Assembly: GCA_031266995.1 (NCBI GenBank)
Contig: JAIRZY010000036.1
Span: 1 to 32,672, forward strand
Reading direction: 5' to 3'
Length of the DNA: 32,672 nt
Source: Tannerella sp.
GTDB lineage: Bacteria; Bacteroidota; Bacteroidia; Bacteroidales; Tannerellaceae
The stretch's first letter is position 1; every line of letters begins with the position of its first letter. A program made the translations under genes and the position numbers. Below, in pieces: positions 17,895 through 26,959 of the stretch. A model generated the notes under the pieces. The model saw nothing but the letters and a program-made list of their open reading frames with translations, was not told the origin of the DNA and did no database searches.

Positions 17895-17925
17895 CAAAGA
17901 TAGAAAGAATGATTTGGCATGCAAA
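17895..17925 (-). promoter_or_regulatory. Bacteroidetes promoter (TTTG-N19-TATCTTTG) for the TonB receptor
   Basis: Reverse-strand TTTG (17925-17922), 19-bp spacer, TATCTTTG (17902-17895). Confidence 0.65.
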
Positions 17926-18011
17926 TTTATTTAAATATCGTTAACGTGCCATTTTAAAATACTTATGCCCGTAAAAAACCGTTTATCTTTACAGACTGAA
18001 AACAGTAATTG

Positions 18012-18563
18012 ATGTATCGCTATACGGAAGATGAATTGACGGAGAAACTGAGCCGGCCGGACACGCGACGGGAAGCATTTACGCACGTGGTTGATACTTA
18101 CGGCGAAAAACTGTACTGGATGATTCGTAAAATGGGTCTGTCGCACGACGATACGAACGATATTGTCCAGAACACGTTTATGAAGGCATGGATGAATCTG
18201 GACGGTTTCCGGGGCGATTCGAAACTTTCGACATGGTTGTACAAGATTGCCATCAACGAAAACATCACGTTCCTGAACAGGCAGCGCGCCATGAACAACA
18301 TTTCCATCGACGACACGGACGTGTTTCTGCTGGAAAAACTGAAAAGCGACGATTATTTTGATGGCGACAACCTGTTGTTAAAATTGCAGGAAGCGATATT
18401 GAATTTGCCTGAAAAACAGAGGATAGTATTTAATATGAAATATTATGAGGATATGAAATACGAAGAAATGTCCGAGATATTGGGCACATCTGTCGGCGCG
18501 CTCAAGGCGTCATATCATCATGCGGTAAAAAAAATAGAAACATTTTTAACAGATAGTGTTTAA
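18012..18563 (+). CDS. ECF-type RNA polymerase sigma factor
   Basis: MYRYTEDELTEKLSRPDTRREAFTHVVDTYGEKLYWMIRKMGLSHDDTNDIVQNTFMKAWMNLDGFRGDSKLSTWLYKIAINENITFLNRQR (region 2) ... LPEKQRIVFNMKYYEDMKYEEMSEILGTSVGALKASYHHAVKKIE (region 4). Confidence 0.95.
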   Translation: MYRYTEDELTEKLSRPDTRREAFTHVVDTYGEKLYWMIRKMGLSHDDTNDIVQNTFMKAWMNLDGFRGDSKLSTWLYKIAINENITFLNRQRAMNNISIDDTDVFLLEKLKSDDYFDGDNLLLKLQEAILNLPEKQRIVFNMKYYEDMKYEEMSEILGTSVGALKASYHHAVKKIETFLTDSV

Positions 18564-18609
18564 ACCTTTTGGCCTTTGATTCGTCAAAGTGCGCAGAGGA
18601 TAGAATTGT

Positions 18610-18990
18610 ATGGAAGCAAAAGAAAGCAAACTGGAGAAATTGAGGGGTCAGAATCCGTTTCACGTTCCCGAGGGATATATGGAAGGACTTACATCCCAAA
18701 TTATGAGCAGGATTCCCGACAATGTGCCACGGAGAGAAGCGAAAGTGATTTCTCTCAGCGAGCGATTACGTCCTTTATTGTATCTTGCGGGCGTTTTTGC
18801 CGGTGTGATAATCCTATTCAGGGTGTTTGTCAGTCCACTGACGCCCAAAAACGATACACAGCAAAGCGAATCCGCACAGATACAGACCTCCGATAGCGGG
18901 ATTACGGCGGAGGATGAAGAATACCTTGAGTATCTGCAACAGCATTATTACAGCGATCTGCTGGCCGGAAGTTTTGAAAATATGGATTGA
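18610..18990 (+). CDS. small single-span membrane protein, candidate anti-sigma factor
   Basis: Directly downstream of the ECF sigma gene; cytosolic-like N-terminus, one TM segment LRPLLYLAGVFAGVIILFRVFV, acidic C-terminal tail. Confidence 0.6.
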   Translation: MEAKESKLEKLRGQNPFHVPEGYMEGLTSQIMSRIPDNVPRREAKVISLSERLRPLLYLAGVFAGVIILFRVFVSPLTPKNDTQQSESAQIQTSDSGITAEDEEYLEYLQQHYYSDLLAGSFENMD

Positions 18991-18997
18991 TACGGAT

Positions 18998-19516
18998 ATG
19001 AGAAAAAGGGTATTATATATTATTGTACCTGCATGTCTTGCCTTTGTTGCCACCGCATTGCACGGTCAGACAAACGGCAAGCCGAAATTTGACAGGCAGG
19101 AGTTTATGACAAAACGGAATGCCTACATCACAGTCGAAGCCGGACTGACGACCGACGAAGCAGTCGAATTTATTCCGCTGGAAAATGAAATGAAAGATAA
19201 ACTGTTTGAAATCGGTCACGAATGCCGCAAACAGAACAGGGATCTCCATTCGAAGAAGTCTCCGTCGGACGAAATGTATCTGAAACTCATTGACTGCAAT
19301 ATCGAAACACGCATCAGGGAAGCGCAGCTCGAGAAAGATTATTACGCCAAATTCAAGAAAATCCTTTCGCCCGAAAAGTTGTACAGATACCAGCAGGCAG
19401 AATTTAAGTTCATGCACGACTTCATGGGTGGAGATCAAGGCGACCAGCGACGTGCACGAAATAACGACAACGCGCGCGAAAAACGGCAACGCGATTTACA
19501 GGATAAAGATATATAG
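18998..19516 (+). CDS. periplasmic Spy/CpxP-like protein (hypothetical)
   Basis: Signal peptide MRKRVLYIIVPACLAFVATALHG; helical charged body with ITVEAGLTTDEAVEFIPLENEMKDK and KKILSPEKLYRYQQAEFKF, similar in style to LTxxQ-type proteins. Internal start at 18998 preferred. Confidence 0.55.
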   Translation: MRKRVLYIIVPACLAFVATALHGQTNGKPKFDRQEFMTKRNAYITVEAGLTTDEAVEFIPLENEMKDKLFEIGHECRKQNRDLHSKKSPSDEMYLKLIDCNIETRIREAQLEKDYYAKFKKILSPEKLYRYQQAEFKFMHDFMGGDQGDQRRARNNDNAREKRQRDLQDKDI

Positions 19517-19796
19517 AATTTCGGCATTGCTAATCCGGCTGCATGCTTATGCCCGTAAAATTCGCTGCCATTGTCGGAAGTAATGGAATGTACCCGCCGT
19601 TTACAGGACAATAGCAGGTTAGAATGTGAGAATTAAAAAGAGGAGAATGAACTGCTTCATTCTCCGTATTTTGAAATTCTCTCTGCATTTTTATTTTCTG
19701 AACTGCAAAGAATACGTAAAAATTATAATGTTGGCAATGCGGGTATTCTTCTCCTACACAAAAAAGGCTATTTTTGCATCATTGAAACTAAATATA

Positions 19797-20539
19797 ATGA
19801 GGCAATTTATTTATTTTCCTGCGCTGTACTTGTTTATTCCGGTCTGTTTTCCGACAACGGCAGTCCGGAATCTTAAAAAGATGTTCGTCATATGCATTAT
19901 ACTCTGTACCGTGGCTGTTTCTGCAATAGCCCAGAGCGTGGGCGAAGGAAAAGAGACGCCGTCATTCCCCGCCGGCGATTCGCAGACGCACAAGCATCCG
20001 GATTATCCGCACCGTATCGTTCAGCCATCCGTTATTTCCTTAACGCCTCCCGGAGAACTGCTCAGGCATGTGGCGCCCGCATTTGGCCGATACGAAAATG
20101 CTTTTGCACTCGTATCCGGCATTGCGGTGATTCCATACGGCGAACGGGAGGCCTTTATCGGGACGGGCGGCTACGACCGCGCCGGCGCCATGCTGCGGTG
20201 GCAACTGTCCGAAAGCGTCTCGCTCGGAGGTGGCGGGTTTGCCGATAGGCAGTACAGTTACAGGCTGACGGGCGGACAAAACGCGTTCGGTGCCAATGCG
20301 GCTCTGGACTGGGCGGTTTCCGGCAGGCTGCGGCTGGGCCTGCACGGAAATACGTAAATGCCGTCGAAAACTCTTTGCTCTATCAATTGAATCCTTTCCT
20401 GAATCCGTATGTCGGGCTGCTCTGGGAGTATAAAATACAGGAAAACATGACCGTGGGAGGCGGTGTCAGACTGGAATATGACCGAATTAAAAGAAAATGG
20501 ACACCCGTCGGCAAGTTTGGCGCCAAATATTCGTTCTGA
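19797..20539 (+). pseudogene. frameshifted outer-membrane beta-barrel-like hypothetical protein
   Basis: First frame MRQFIYFPALYLF...RLRLGLHGNT* stops at 20357. The neighbouring frame continues KYVNAVENSLLYQLNPFLNPYVGLLWEYKIQENMTVGGGVRLEYDRIKRKWTPVGKFGAKYSF* to 20539. One extra A in ggaaatacg would join them (LHGKYVNAVE...). Confidence 0.75.
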
Positions 20540-20618
20540 ATCTGCTTTTATAAAAAAGAGAGAGACCGGTTTTGTACGTAGCCGCCGTCACGGTTGAATC
20601 TTAGCTCATGCGATACTT

Positions 20619-20723
20619 ACTGTGTCGCGGCATGGTTTTGTATATTGGGGGATTCAAAGATTCTAAAATTTAATGATTCCAAAATTTTAAAATTCAGTTA
20701 TCCAATTATTCGGCTACTGTCCC
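20619..20723 (+). repeat. GATTC-octamer intergenic repeat family, copy B
   Basis: ctgtgtcgcggcatggttttgtatattgggggattcaaagattctaaaatttaatgattccaaaattttaaaattcagttatccaattattcgg; shared layout with copies A and C. Confidence 0.7.
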
Positions 20724-20763
20724 GGGAAATGCGCCCGTTGTGCCAACGCCATGCTCCTACGGT

Positions 20764-21981
20764 TCACTTTGTCCTGAACACACGGCAAAACGTCGTCATC
20801 AGCAGGATGCACAGCCCGAGCAATCCAACGACGATATAGGCATACTGCATGTTGAACGCCTTCGAGATAGCGCCAATCAGCGGCGGAGCGACGAGCGAGC
20901 CAATGAAACTGATACTCGACAGGATAGTAAGCGCCATTCCGACAGGGATTTTCGACTTTGCTCCAACGAAACTGTATACCGTCGGCACCATGCAGGAGAT
21001 ACCCAGCCCGACCAGCATAAATCCCGACGAAATCATGACGACCTTCGCCGTCATTGAGGCGGGCAAGCTTCCCGGCAGAGCAGACGCAAAGAAGCCGGCA
21101 AAGATCAGCAGACCGGCCAGTTGCAGTACCCGCTGTTTCCCCAGTTTACCATATGCATAGTTAGTGAGAAAGCGTCCCACCGTCATCATCACCATGAACA
21201 CGAGGAAGCCTATCTGTAACGACCTGGGCGCATGGATAACCGATTCGAAGTACAGCCCGCTCCAGTCGAACATCGCGCTTTCGACGATCAGCGCAAACAG
21301 GCTGACAATGCCCAATTGAATCAGCAGCAGTTCGGGACGGCGAACGAAACTCCACAGCGCCGGCGGCGCCTTCTTTTCCGCCGCATCTGCAGGAACGGAC
21401 GAAGCCACAGGCGCGTCGTTCTGCAGATATTTCCGCCCGAAGAGGACAATCAGCACGATCACGGCCGCAACCATCACAAAATGCCACGTCGGCGGTACGT
21501 CGACGAGTATCATCAGGAAACCCGTCAGTGCGCCGAGGCAGGCGGCCAAGCTCCAGCAGCCATGAAACGTCGCCATAATCGTCCGCCCGAACAGGCGTTC
21601 AATGCTGATACCCTGCGTATTCAGCGAAATATCGCACAGATTCCAGAATACGCCGAAGCAGAACAGGCAAGCGCCCAGCACATACACATGCGAAACGACG
21701 CCGATGCTCAACAGCGCCGCGGCGTACCCCAGCACGCTTACCTGCACCATGATACGACTGCCGAGCTTCGATACCAAATAGCCCGCCAGCGGAATGGCCA
21801 CAAACTTGCCAACGGGTATCATGAACAGAATCCAGCCCCACAGCAGCGGATCGTCGGTGAAAATCGCTTTTATGTCCGGGATGCGACTTGCCCACGTAGA
21901 AAAACACAGCCCCTGCGCGAGGAAAAACGTCAGCATCGCGAAACGGATGTGCTCTTTCGAATATGCATTACTACTATTCAT
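20764..21981 (-). CDS. MFS transporter
   Basis: MNSSNAYSKEHIRFAMLTFFLAQGLCFSTWASRIPDIKAIFTDDPLLWGWILFMIPVGKFVAIPLAGYLVSKLGSRIMV..., about 12 hydrophobic segments. Confidence 0.88.
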   Translation of the reverse strand: MNSSNAYSKEHIRFAMLTFFLAQGLCFSTWASRIPDIKAIFTDDPLLWGWILFMIPVGKFVAIPLAGYLVSKLGSRIMVQVSVLGYAAALLSIGVVSHVYVLGACLFCFGVFWNLCDISLNTQGISIERLFGRTIMATFHGCWSLAACLGALTGFLMILVDVPPTWHFVMVAAVIVLIVLFGRKYLQNDAPVASSVPADAAEKKAPPALWSFVRRPELLLIQLGIVSLFALIVESAMFDWSGLYFESVIHAPRSLQIGFLVFMVMMTVGRFLTNYAYGKLGKQRVLQLAGLLIFAGFFASALPGSLPASMTAKVVMISSGFMLVGLGISCMVPTVYSFVGAKSKIPVGMALTILSSISFIGSLVAPPLIGAISKAFNMQYAYIVVGLLGLCILLMTTFCRVFRTK

Positions 21982-22112
21982 CATCTGCAAAAAATTAATT
22001 AATACGGCGTACAAAGTAAGCGTTTTTTTGCTTGCATGCGAAAAAATGCATGAAATTATGAATCCCGGAATCGCCAAATCCTAAATTTCGAATCTAAAGC
22101 CCTTCCTGTCAT

Positions 22113-22148
22113 AAAAAACACAGGGAGCGAAACTCCGCCCCCTGCGCT
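22113..22148 (-). terminator. Rho-independent terminator downstream of ferredoxin
   Basis: Reverse strand CGCAGGGGGCGGAGTTTCGCTCCCTGTGTTTTTT: stem followed by a T-run. Confidence 0.7.
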
Positions 22149-22171
22149 CTAAAATGCATTGATCCGCGCTG

Positions 22172-22339
22172 TCAAGCCGGATGTATTGCTTCGGTCGGGC
22201 ATGCATCGGCGCATGTGCCACAATCCGTACACATTTCGGGATCGATATGATAAATGTCACCTTCAGAGATAGCCTCTACAGGACATTCATCAATACAAGT
22301 CCCACAAGCAATACAATCTTCACTAATTACATAAGCCAT
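22172..22339 (-). CDS. 2[4Fe-4S] ferredoxin (55 aa)
   Basis: Reverse translation MAYVISEDCIACGTCIDECPVEAISEGDIYHIDPEMCTDCGTCADACPTEAIHPA*: two CxxCxxCxxxCP motifs. Absent from the supplied ORF track, probably because of its length. Confidence 0.95.
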   Translation of the reverse strand: MAYVISEDCIACGTCIDECPVEAISEGDIYHIDPEMCTDCGTCADACPTEAIHPA

Positions 22340-22474
22340 TTTTTTCAATATTTGGAGTTAATACGCCGCAAAATTAAACTTTATTCATACATAAAAAAAA
22401 TTTCCAGCCATATTTTTCTCATCGCCTCCCGACAATATCTTGTCCTGACCTTCGTTATAGTCATAACAAACAAC

Positions 22475-23185
22475 ATGGCATTGAGACGGTTCATACTGAT
22501 ATTATGTATATGCGGCATCGCCGCACCGAGTATGCTGGCACAAAGGCAGAGACCTAAAAACCAGCCGTATGCTGATATGAAACGCTACCATTTGGGATTT
22601 CATATCGGCTTTCATACGCAGGATTTGATACTCACCCACAGCGGTGCAGCCGGTCCCGACGGCGAGGTATGGTTTGCCGAAATACCGGGATACGCGCCGG
22701 GGTTCAGTGTGGGAGTGATCGGCGACATGGCCGTCAATTCCTATATCAATTTGCGTCTCACGCCGACCGTTCATTTTGGCAACAAGGACTTTACCTTCGT
22801 CGAACAGAAGACTGGCGAGATTTTCGAGACCTCCGCCCGCTCCAACTACATCATGTTTCCGTTAGACGTCAAATACGCGTCGCTTCGCCTCAACAACTTC
22901 CGTCCTTACATGCTTGGCGGGGTATTTGCCTCGCTCGATGTCGGGCGCAAGAAAGGCAATCCGTTACTGCTGAAAGGACTGGATTACGGTCTTGAATTTG
23001 GATTCGGATGCGACATGTACCTGCCGTATTTCAAGTTCTGTCCCGAAATAAAATTCTGCTTCGGGCTGGCGGATGTGCTGGAAAAAGACAGAAGCGACCT
23101 AATTCAAGAAGTGGACCGCAAATATTCGCAAGCCCTTTCGCGAGCCACGTCGCGGATGATTGTCCTTACTTTCAATTTCGAATGA
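22475..23185 (+). CDS. PorT-family outer-membrane beta-barrel protein (type IX secretion-associated family)
   Basis: MALRRFILILCICGIAAPSMLAQRQRPKNQPYADMKRYHLGFHIGFHTQDLILTHSG...GFSVGVIGDMAVNSYINLRLTPTVHFGNKDFTF...YIMFPLDVKYASLRLNNFRPYMLGGVFASLD...PEIKFCFGLADVL...RMIVLTFNFE resembles PorT. Confidence 0.65.
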   Translation: MALRRFILILCICGIAAPSMLAQRQRPKNQPYADMKRYHLGFHIGFHTQDLILTHSGAAGPDGEVWFAEIPGYAPGFSVGVIGDMAVNSYINLRLTPTVHFGNKDFTFVEQKTGEIFETSARSNYIMFPLDVKYASLRLNNFRPYMLGGVFASLDVGRKKGNPLLLKGLDYGLEFGFGCDMYLPYFKFCPEIKFCFGLADVLEKDRSDLIQEVDRKYSQALSRATSRMIVLTFNFE

Positions 23186-23987
23186 AGCACTCGATATAAA
23201 CGTAAATGACCGGGACCGTCAGAATGATGCTGTCCAGGCGGTCCAGTATGCCGCCGTGTCCAGGCAACAGTTTCCCGGAATCCTTCACGCCGAAATTGCG
23301 CTTAATCAGCGATTCTACCAGGTCGCCCCACGTGGCAAAAACGACCACAATGATCGCCATAACAGGCCAGTGATACCACTCCATCAGGCCGGAAAACAGT
23401 CCGGCGAACAGTATAGACACCGCCAGCGTGACGGCAAAACCGCCCGCGAACCCCTCCCACGACTTCTGGGGCGAGATGCGCTCAATCATCCTGTGCCGGC
23501 CAAACGCCGTCCCTGTCATGTAGGCGCTGGTATCGTTCAGCCATGCGAAGACAAAAATAAGCAATGCGTAATACGGTGAATAGTCGCCTGTTTGCGGGTC
23601 AAAAACAATGAAATTGAACAGCGAAAGGAAACCCGCGCAATACAGTTGCGCAAATAGCGTCATCGCCCATTCGCCGACGGGATTCTCGATTTTGAGGTAC
23701 AGCGCCCGCACCAGAATCAGTTGCAGCAGCAATATGTAAGGCAGGAAGACGTATCCGCCCGCATATCCGCCCGCATATAAAAACGATGCGACAAAGAGAT
23801 ACATACCTCCGGACACGCTGAGCCACCGCATTTTGCGATAACCTGCCAGAGCATGGAACTCCCCCAGCCCCAGCCCGGCAATCACCGCAAAAAGCGACAC
23901 GAAAGCGTACGGATGGAAATAAATCGACCCGCTGATTGCCAGCACGCAAACAATTCCGGTCAGCGACCGTACCAGTATATTCTTCAA
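23172..23987 (-). CDS. cdsA: phosphatidate cytidylyltransferase (possible TTG start)
   Basis: LKNILVRSLTGIVCVLAISGSIYFHP...FGRHRMIERISPQKSWEGFAGGF...VFATWGDLVESLIKRNFGVKDSGKLLPGHGGILDRLDS (CDP-diglyceride synthetase signature). Confidence 0.93.
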   Translation of the reverse strand: MKNILVRSLTGIVCVLAISGSIYFHPYAFVSLFAVIAGLGLGEFHALAGYRKMRWLSVSGGMYLFVASFLYAGGYAGGYVFLPYILLLQLILVRALYLKIENPVGEWAMTLFAQLYCAGFLSLFNFIVFDPQTGDYSPYYALLIFVFAWLNDTSAYMTGTAFGRHRMIERISPQKSWEGFAGGFAVTLAVSILFAGLFSGLMEWYHWPVMAIIVVVFATWGDLVESLIKRNFGVKDSGKLLPGHGGILDRLDSIILTVPVIYVYIECFIRN

Positions 23988-24019
23988 TACCTCAATATTA
24001 TAGTCAACCAAGTCAGGAT

Positions 24020-25960
24020 TTACCCTGCGTTTTCCCGTTCTTTCTGTTCCAGAATCTCCTGCGAGCGGGAGACCCACTGGCGCTTGCCGAAAATGTGTTC
24101 CATGTCTTCCGAATAAATCACTTCGGATTCCAGCAATTTCTCTGCCAGCAAATTATGTTTTTCCGCATATTCCGAAAGGGTAGACTTGGCACGCTCGTAC
24201 TGCGAGTTTACGATGCTTTTCACCTCCTCGTCGATCACTTTTGCGGTCTCTTCGCTGTAAGGTTTCGTAAATCCCCAGTCCTGACCGGAGGAGTCGTAAT
24301 AGTTCAGGTTTCGTAGTTTCTCGCTCATCCCGAAATAGACGACCATGGCGTAGGCCTGCTTCGTCACACGTTCGAGGTCGTTGGATGCGCCTGTCGATAT
24401 TTCACCGAGGAACACCTCTTCGGCCGCCCGTCCGCCCAGCGTGGCGCAAATCTCGTCGAGCAATTGCTCGCGCATTGTGATCTGCCTCTCTTCCGGCAGG
24501 TACCATGCCGCGCCAAGCGCTTTGCCGCGCGGGACGATGGTGACCTTCACCAGCGGATTAGCGTGCTCCAGCACCCAACTGAGCGATGCGTGTCCCGCCT
24601 CGTGATAGGCAATCGTTTTCCGTTCCCTGGCCGTCGTGATGCGCGAACGCTTTTCCAGCCCGCCCACGATGCGGTCTACGGCATTCATGAAATCCTCTTT
24701 CTGTACAAAGTTCTTTCCGTTGCGGGCGGCGATCAGCGCAGCTTCGTTGCAGACGTTGGCAATGTCGGCGCCCGAAAAGCCGGGCGTCTGACGCGCCAGA
24801 AAGTCGGCGTCGACCGTCCGGTCGATTTTAATCGGACGCAGGTGTACGCCGAATATCTCCTTCCGTTCGTTCAGGTCGGGCAGCTCGACATGTATCTGCC
24901 GGTCGAACCGTCCGGCGCGCAGTAGCGCCTTGTCCAGCACGTCTGCACGGTTAGTCGCTGCCAGGATGATGACACCGCTGTTCGAGGCAAAGCCGTCCAT
25001 CTCGGTAAGCAGTTGGTTCAGCGTGTTTTCACGCTCGTCGTTACTGTTTATGTTCGCATTCTTGCCCCGCGCGCGTCCTACGGCGTCGATTTCGTCGATG
25101 AAGACGATGCACGGCGCTTTCTCCTTCGCCTGACGGAACAGATCGCGCACGCGCGACGCGCCCACGCCGACGAACATCTCGACGAAGTCGGAGCCTGACA
25201 GGGAGAAGAACGGTACATTCGCCTCTCCGGCCACGGCCTTTGCCAGCAGCGTCTTGCCCGTGCCCGGAGGGCCTACCAGCAATGCTCCTTTGGGGATTTT
25301 CCCGCCCAGTTCGGTATATTTGTTCGGATTCTTCAGAAACGAAACGATTTCCTCCACTTCCTGCTTGGCTTCGGCAAGTCCTGCGACGTCACGGAAGGTG
25401 ATTCTCGTATGCGAATCTTTATCAAAAAGCTGTGCCTTCGACTTGCCGACGTTGAACACGCCGCCCGCATTGCCGCCGCCCGCCATGCGCCGCATGATGA
25501 AAAACGATATCAGGATGATGAAGATAAAGGGAGCCAGCGAATAGATGATGTTCCAGAACATGTCGTCGCTTTCCTTGAAACTGACTTTGGTCTTAATGCC
25601 ATGCTCCTGAACGGCTTTGTCGTAGAAATCGGAAAATTTATCCGGCGAGGGGATCCTGACTGTCACATTGCTGCCGATGCCTTTGCGTATGTCGTCGCTG
25701 CTGAAGACTGCCGGCTTCTCGCTGTTGCGGACGGTGGCTTCCAGCATGTTTTTTTTGTTTAAAACGACAATATTTTCGAACACGTCTTTTTGTGCCAGCG
25801 CGCGAAATTCCGTCCAGCCCAGTTCTTTGGTCGAATCGAAATCGTTCGTCATGAAGAGGGCCATCAGTCCCAGAAACAGCAGTCCGTAGAGCCAGTATGC
25901 ATTGAAGCGAAGCCTTGGCTTGCCGTTCTTCGGAGACAGATTATTGCTACTTTCGTTCAT
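24020..25960 (-). CDS. ftsH: ATP-dependent zinc metalloprotease FtsH
   Basis: Walker [22 protein letters not shown] region [22 protein letters not shown], zinc motif HEAGH. Confidence 0.97.
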   Translation of the reverse strand: MNESSNNLSPKNGKPRLRFNAYWLYGLLFLGLMALFMTNDFDSTKELGWTEFRALAQKDVFENIVVLNKKNMLEATVRNSEKPAVFSSDDIRKGIGSNVTVRIPSPDKFSDFYDKAVQEHGIKTKVSFKESDDMFWNIIYSLAPFIFIILISFFIMRRMAGGGNAGGVFNVGKSKAQLFDKDSHTRITFRDVAGLAEAKQEVEEIVSFLKNPNKYTELGGKIPKGALLVGPPGTGKTLLAKAVAGEANVPFFSLSGSDFVEMFVGVGASRVRDLFRQAKEKAPCIVFIDEIDAVGRARGKNANINSNDERENTLNQLLTEMDGFASNSGVIILAATNRADVLDKALLRAGRFDRQIHVELPDLNERKEIFGVHLRPIKIDRTVDADFLARQTPGFSGADIANVCNEAALIAARNGKNFVQKEDFMNAVDRIVGGLEKRSRITTARERKTIAYHEAGHASLSWVLEHANPLVKVTIVPRGKALGAAWYLPEERQITMREQLLDEICATLGGRAAEEVFLGEISTGASNDLERVTKQAYAMVVYFGMSEKLRNLNYYDSSGQDWGFTKPYSEETAKVIDEEVKSIVNSQYERAKSTLSEYAEKHNLLAEKLLESEVIYSEDMEHIFGKRQWVSRSQEILEQKERENAG

Positions 25961-25978
25961 ACGTTTTAGTTAAGTAAT

Positions 25979-26338
25979 TTATTCATTATCCGAAATTTCC
26001 GTAATCACGGAGTCAGCCCAGAGCGTTTCGATATTGTAGAACGCACGCTGTTCGGGCATGAAGATGTGTACAATAACCGTGCCATAGTCTATCCCGATCC
26101 ATGTGGAATTGCGCCCGCCGTCGATCGACAGCGGTTTCTCGCCCGTATCCCTGCGCACAACCTCCCATACCGAATCGGTAAGCGACGAGAGTTGCGTAAG
26201 GCTACTTCCTTCGCACACAATCATATATTCGCAAATTGCGCCCGTGAGCAGGCTTAAGTCTACTTTGACTGTCTTTTTCCCTTTTTTTTCCTGTAAACCT
26301 CTCACTACGGCTTCCACAAGGGATTTTGTTTGATCCAT
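25979..26338 (-). CDS. rsfS: ribosome silencing factor RsfS
   Basis: MDQTKSLVEAVVRGLQEKKGKKTVKVDLSLLTGAICEYMIVCEGSSLTQLSSLTDSV...GRNSTWIGIDYGTVIVHIFMPEQRAFYNIETLWAD; located upstream of ftsH-cdsA. Confidence 0.95.
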   Translation of the reverse strand: MDQTKSLVEAVVRGLQEKKGKKTVKVDLSLLTGAICEYMIVCEGSSLTQLSSLTDSVWEVVRRDTGEKPLSIDGGRNSTWIGIDYGTVIVHIFMPEQRAFYNIETLWADSVITEISDNE

Positions 26339-26451
26339 GCTTTTACTTTCCTTTCCGAGCGCACAAATATAGATTATTTTATTCAGAACGGCTGCAATTT
26401 TTTGCGCTATTTCGCGGTTTGAAAAAAAACTGCATAAATTACGGCAAAATA

Positions 26452-26483
26452 TTTGGGAGCGTTTCAAAAATGATGTATTTTTG
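26452..26483 (+). promoter_or_regulatory. Bacteroidetes promoter (TTTG-N20-TATTTTTG) of tRNA-Gln
   Basis: TTTG 26452-26455, 20-bp spacer, TATTTTTG 26476-26483, 17 bp upstream of the tRNA. Confidence 0.8.
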
Positions 26484-26500
26484 CAGCGCAAAACAGGAAT

Positions 26501-26571
26501 TGTTCTATGGTGTAATGGTAACACGTCAGATTCTGGTCCTGAAATTCCAGGTTCGAGCCCTGGTAGAACAA
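26501..26571 (+). tRNA. tRNA-Gln (anticodon CTG)
   Basis: TGTTCTA...TAGAACA acceptor stem, D-arm GTGTAATGGTAACAC, anticodon loop TTCTGGT, T-arm CCAGGTTCGAGCCCTGG. CCA not encoded. Confidence 0.93.
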
Positions 26572-26573
26572 CG

Positions 26574-26606
26574 GAGAGGCGGGTCGCGAGGCCCGTCTCT
26601 TTTTGT
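26574..26606 (+). terminator. Rho-independent terminator after tRNA-Gln
   Basis: gagaggcgggtcgcgaggcccgtctctttttg: stem GAGGCGGG/CCCGTCTC followed by TTTTT. Confidence 0.8.
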
Positions 26607-26612
26607 TCCATT

Positions 26613-26720
26613 CTGTGCGCAGCACGGTTTTGCGCCCGGACCGGGGGATTCAATGATTTCAAAATTCAAGGATTTGAAAATTATAAAATACAGTCATCCG
26701 GTTATTTCGTAACTCAGCTA
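26613..26720 (+). repeat. GATTC-octamer intergenic repeat family, copy C
   Basis: ctgtgcgcagcacggttttgcgcccggaccgggggattcaatgatttcaaaattcaaggatttgaaaattataaaatacagtcatccggttatttcg. Confidence 0.72.
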
Positions 26721-26753
26721 TGGCCGCCAAAGCATGAAATGACGGCAAAATAC

Positions 26754-26959
26754 AGCGATACATCGGGCCAATGCAGCGATACATTGCACCGATGTAGCGA
26801 TACATTACGCCAATGCAGCGATACATTGCACCAATGTTGCGATACATTGCACCAATGCAGCGATACATTACACCAATGTAGCGATACATTGAGCCAATGC
26901 AGCGATACATTTTGCCAATGTAGCGATACATTTGTCCGATGCAGCGATACATTTTGCCC
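26754..26959. repeat. 21-bp tandem array (agcgatacattgcaccaatgY), about 9.8 units, alternating 42-bp dimers
   Basis: Units start every 21 bp from 26754; junction alternates TGC|AGCG and TGT|(A/T)GCG strictly. CAATGTA-GCGA-TACATTG hairpins occur at alternate junctions. Confidence 0.95.

Noticed and set aside
17716-17925. Cobalamin riboswitch upstream of the BtuB-like receptor
   Set aside because: The leader from the predicted promoter is short and lacks a recognisable B12-box; an Infernal search would be needed to exclude it fully.
17962-19560. 15-bp identical sequence cttatgcccgtaaaa at 17962-17976 and 19546-19560, flanking the ECF triad
   Set aside because: The position is attractive (shared promoter element or insertion scar), but a 15-bp chance match is expected about once in a window of this size, and the similarity does not extend beyond it.
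26754-26959. Possible CRISPR array
   Set aside because: Units are contiguous 21-bp repeats with no unique spacers, and no cas genes are visible. The same applies to the arrays at 4.7, 12.5 and 32.4 kb.
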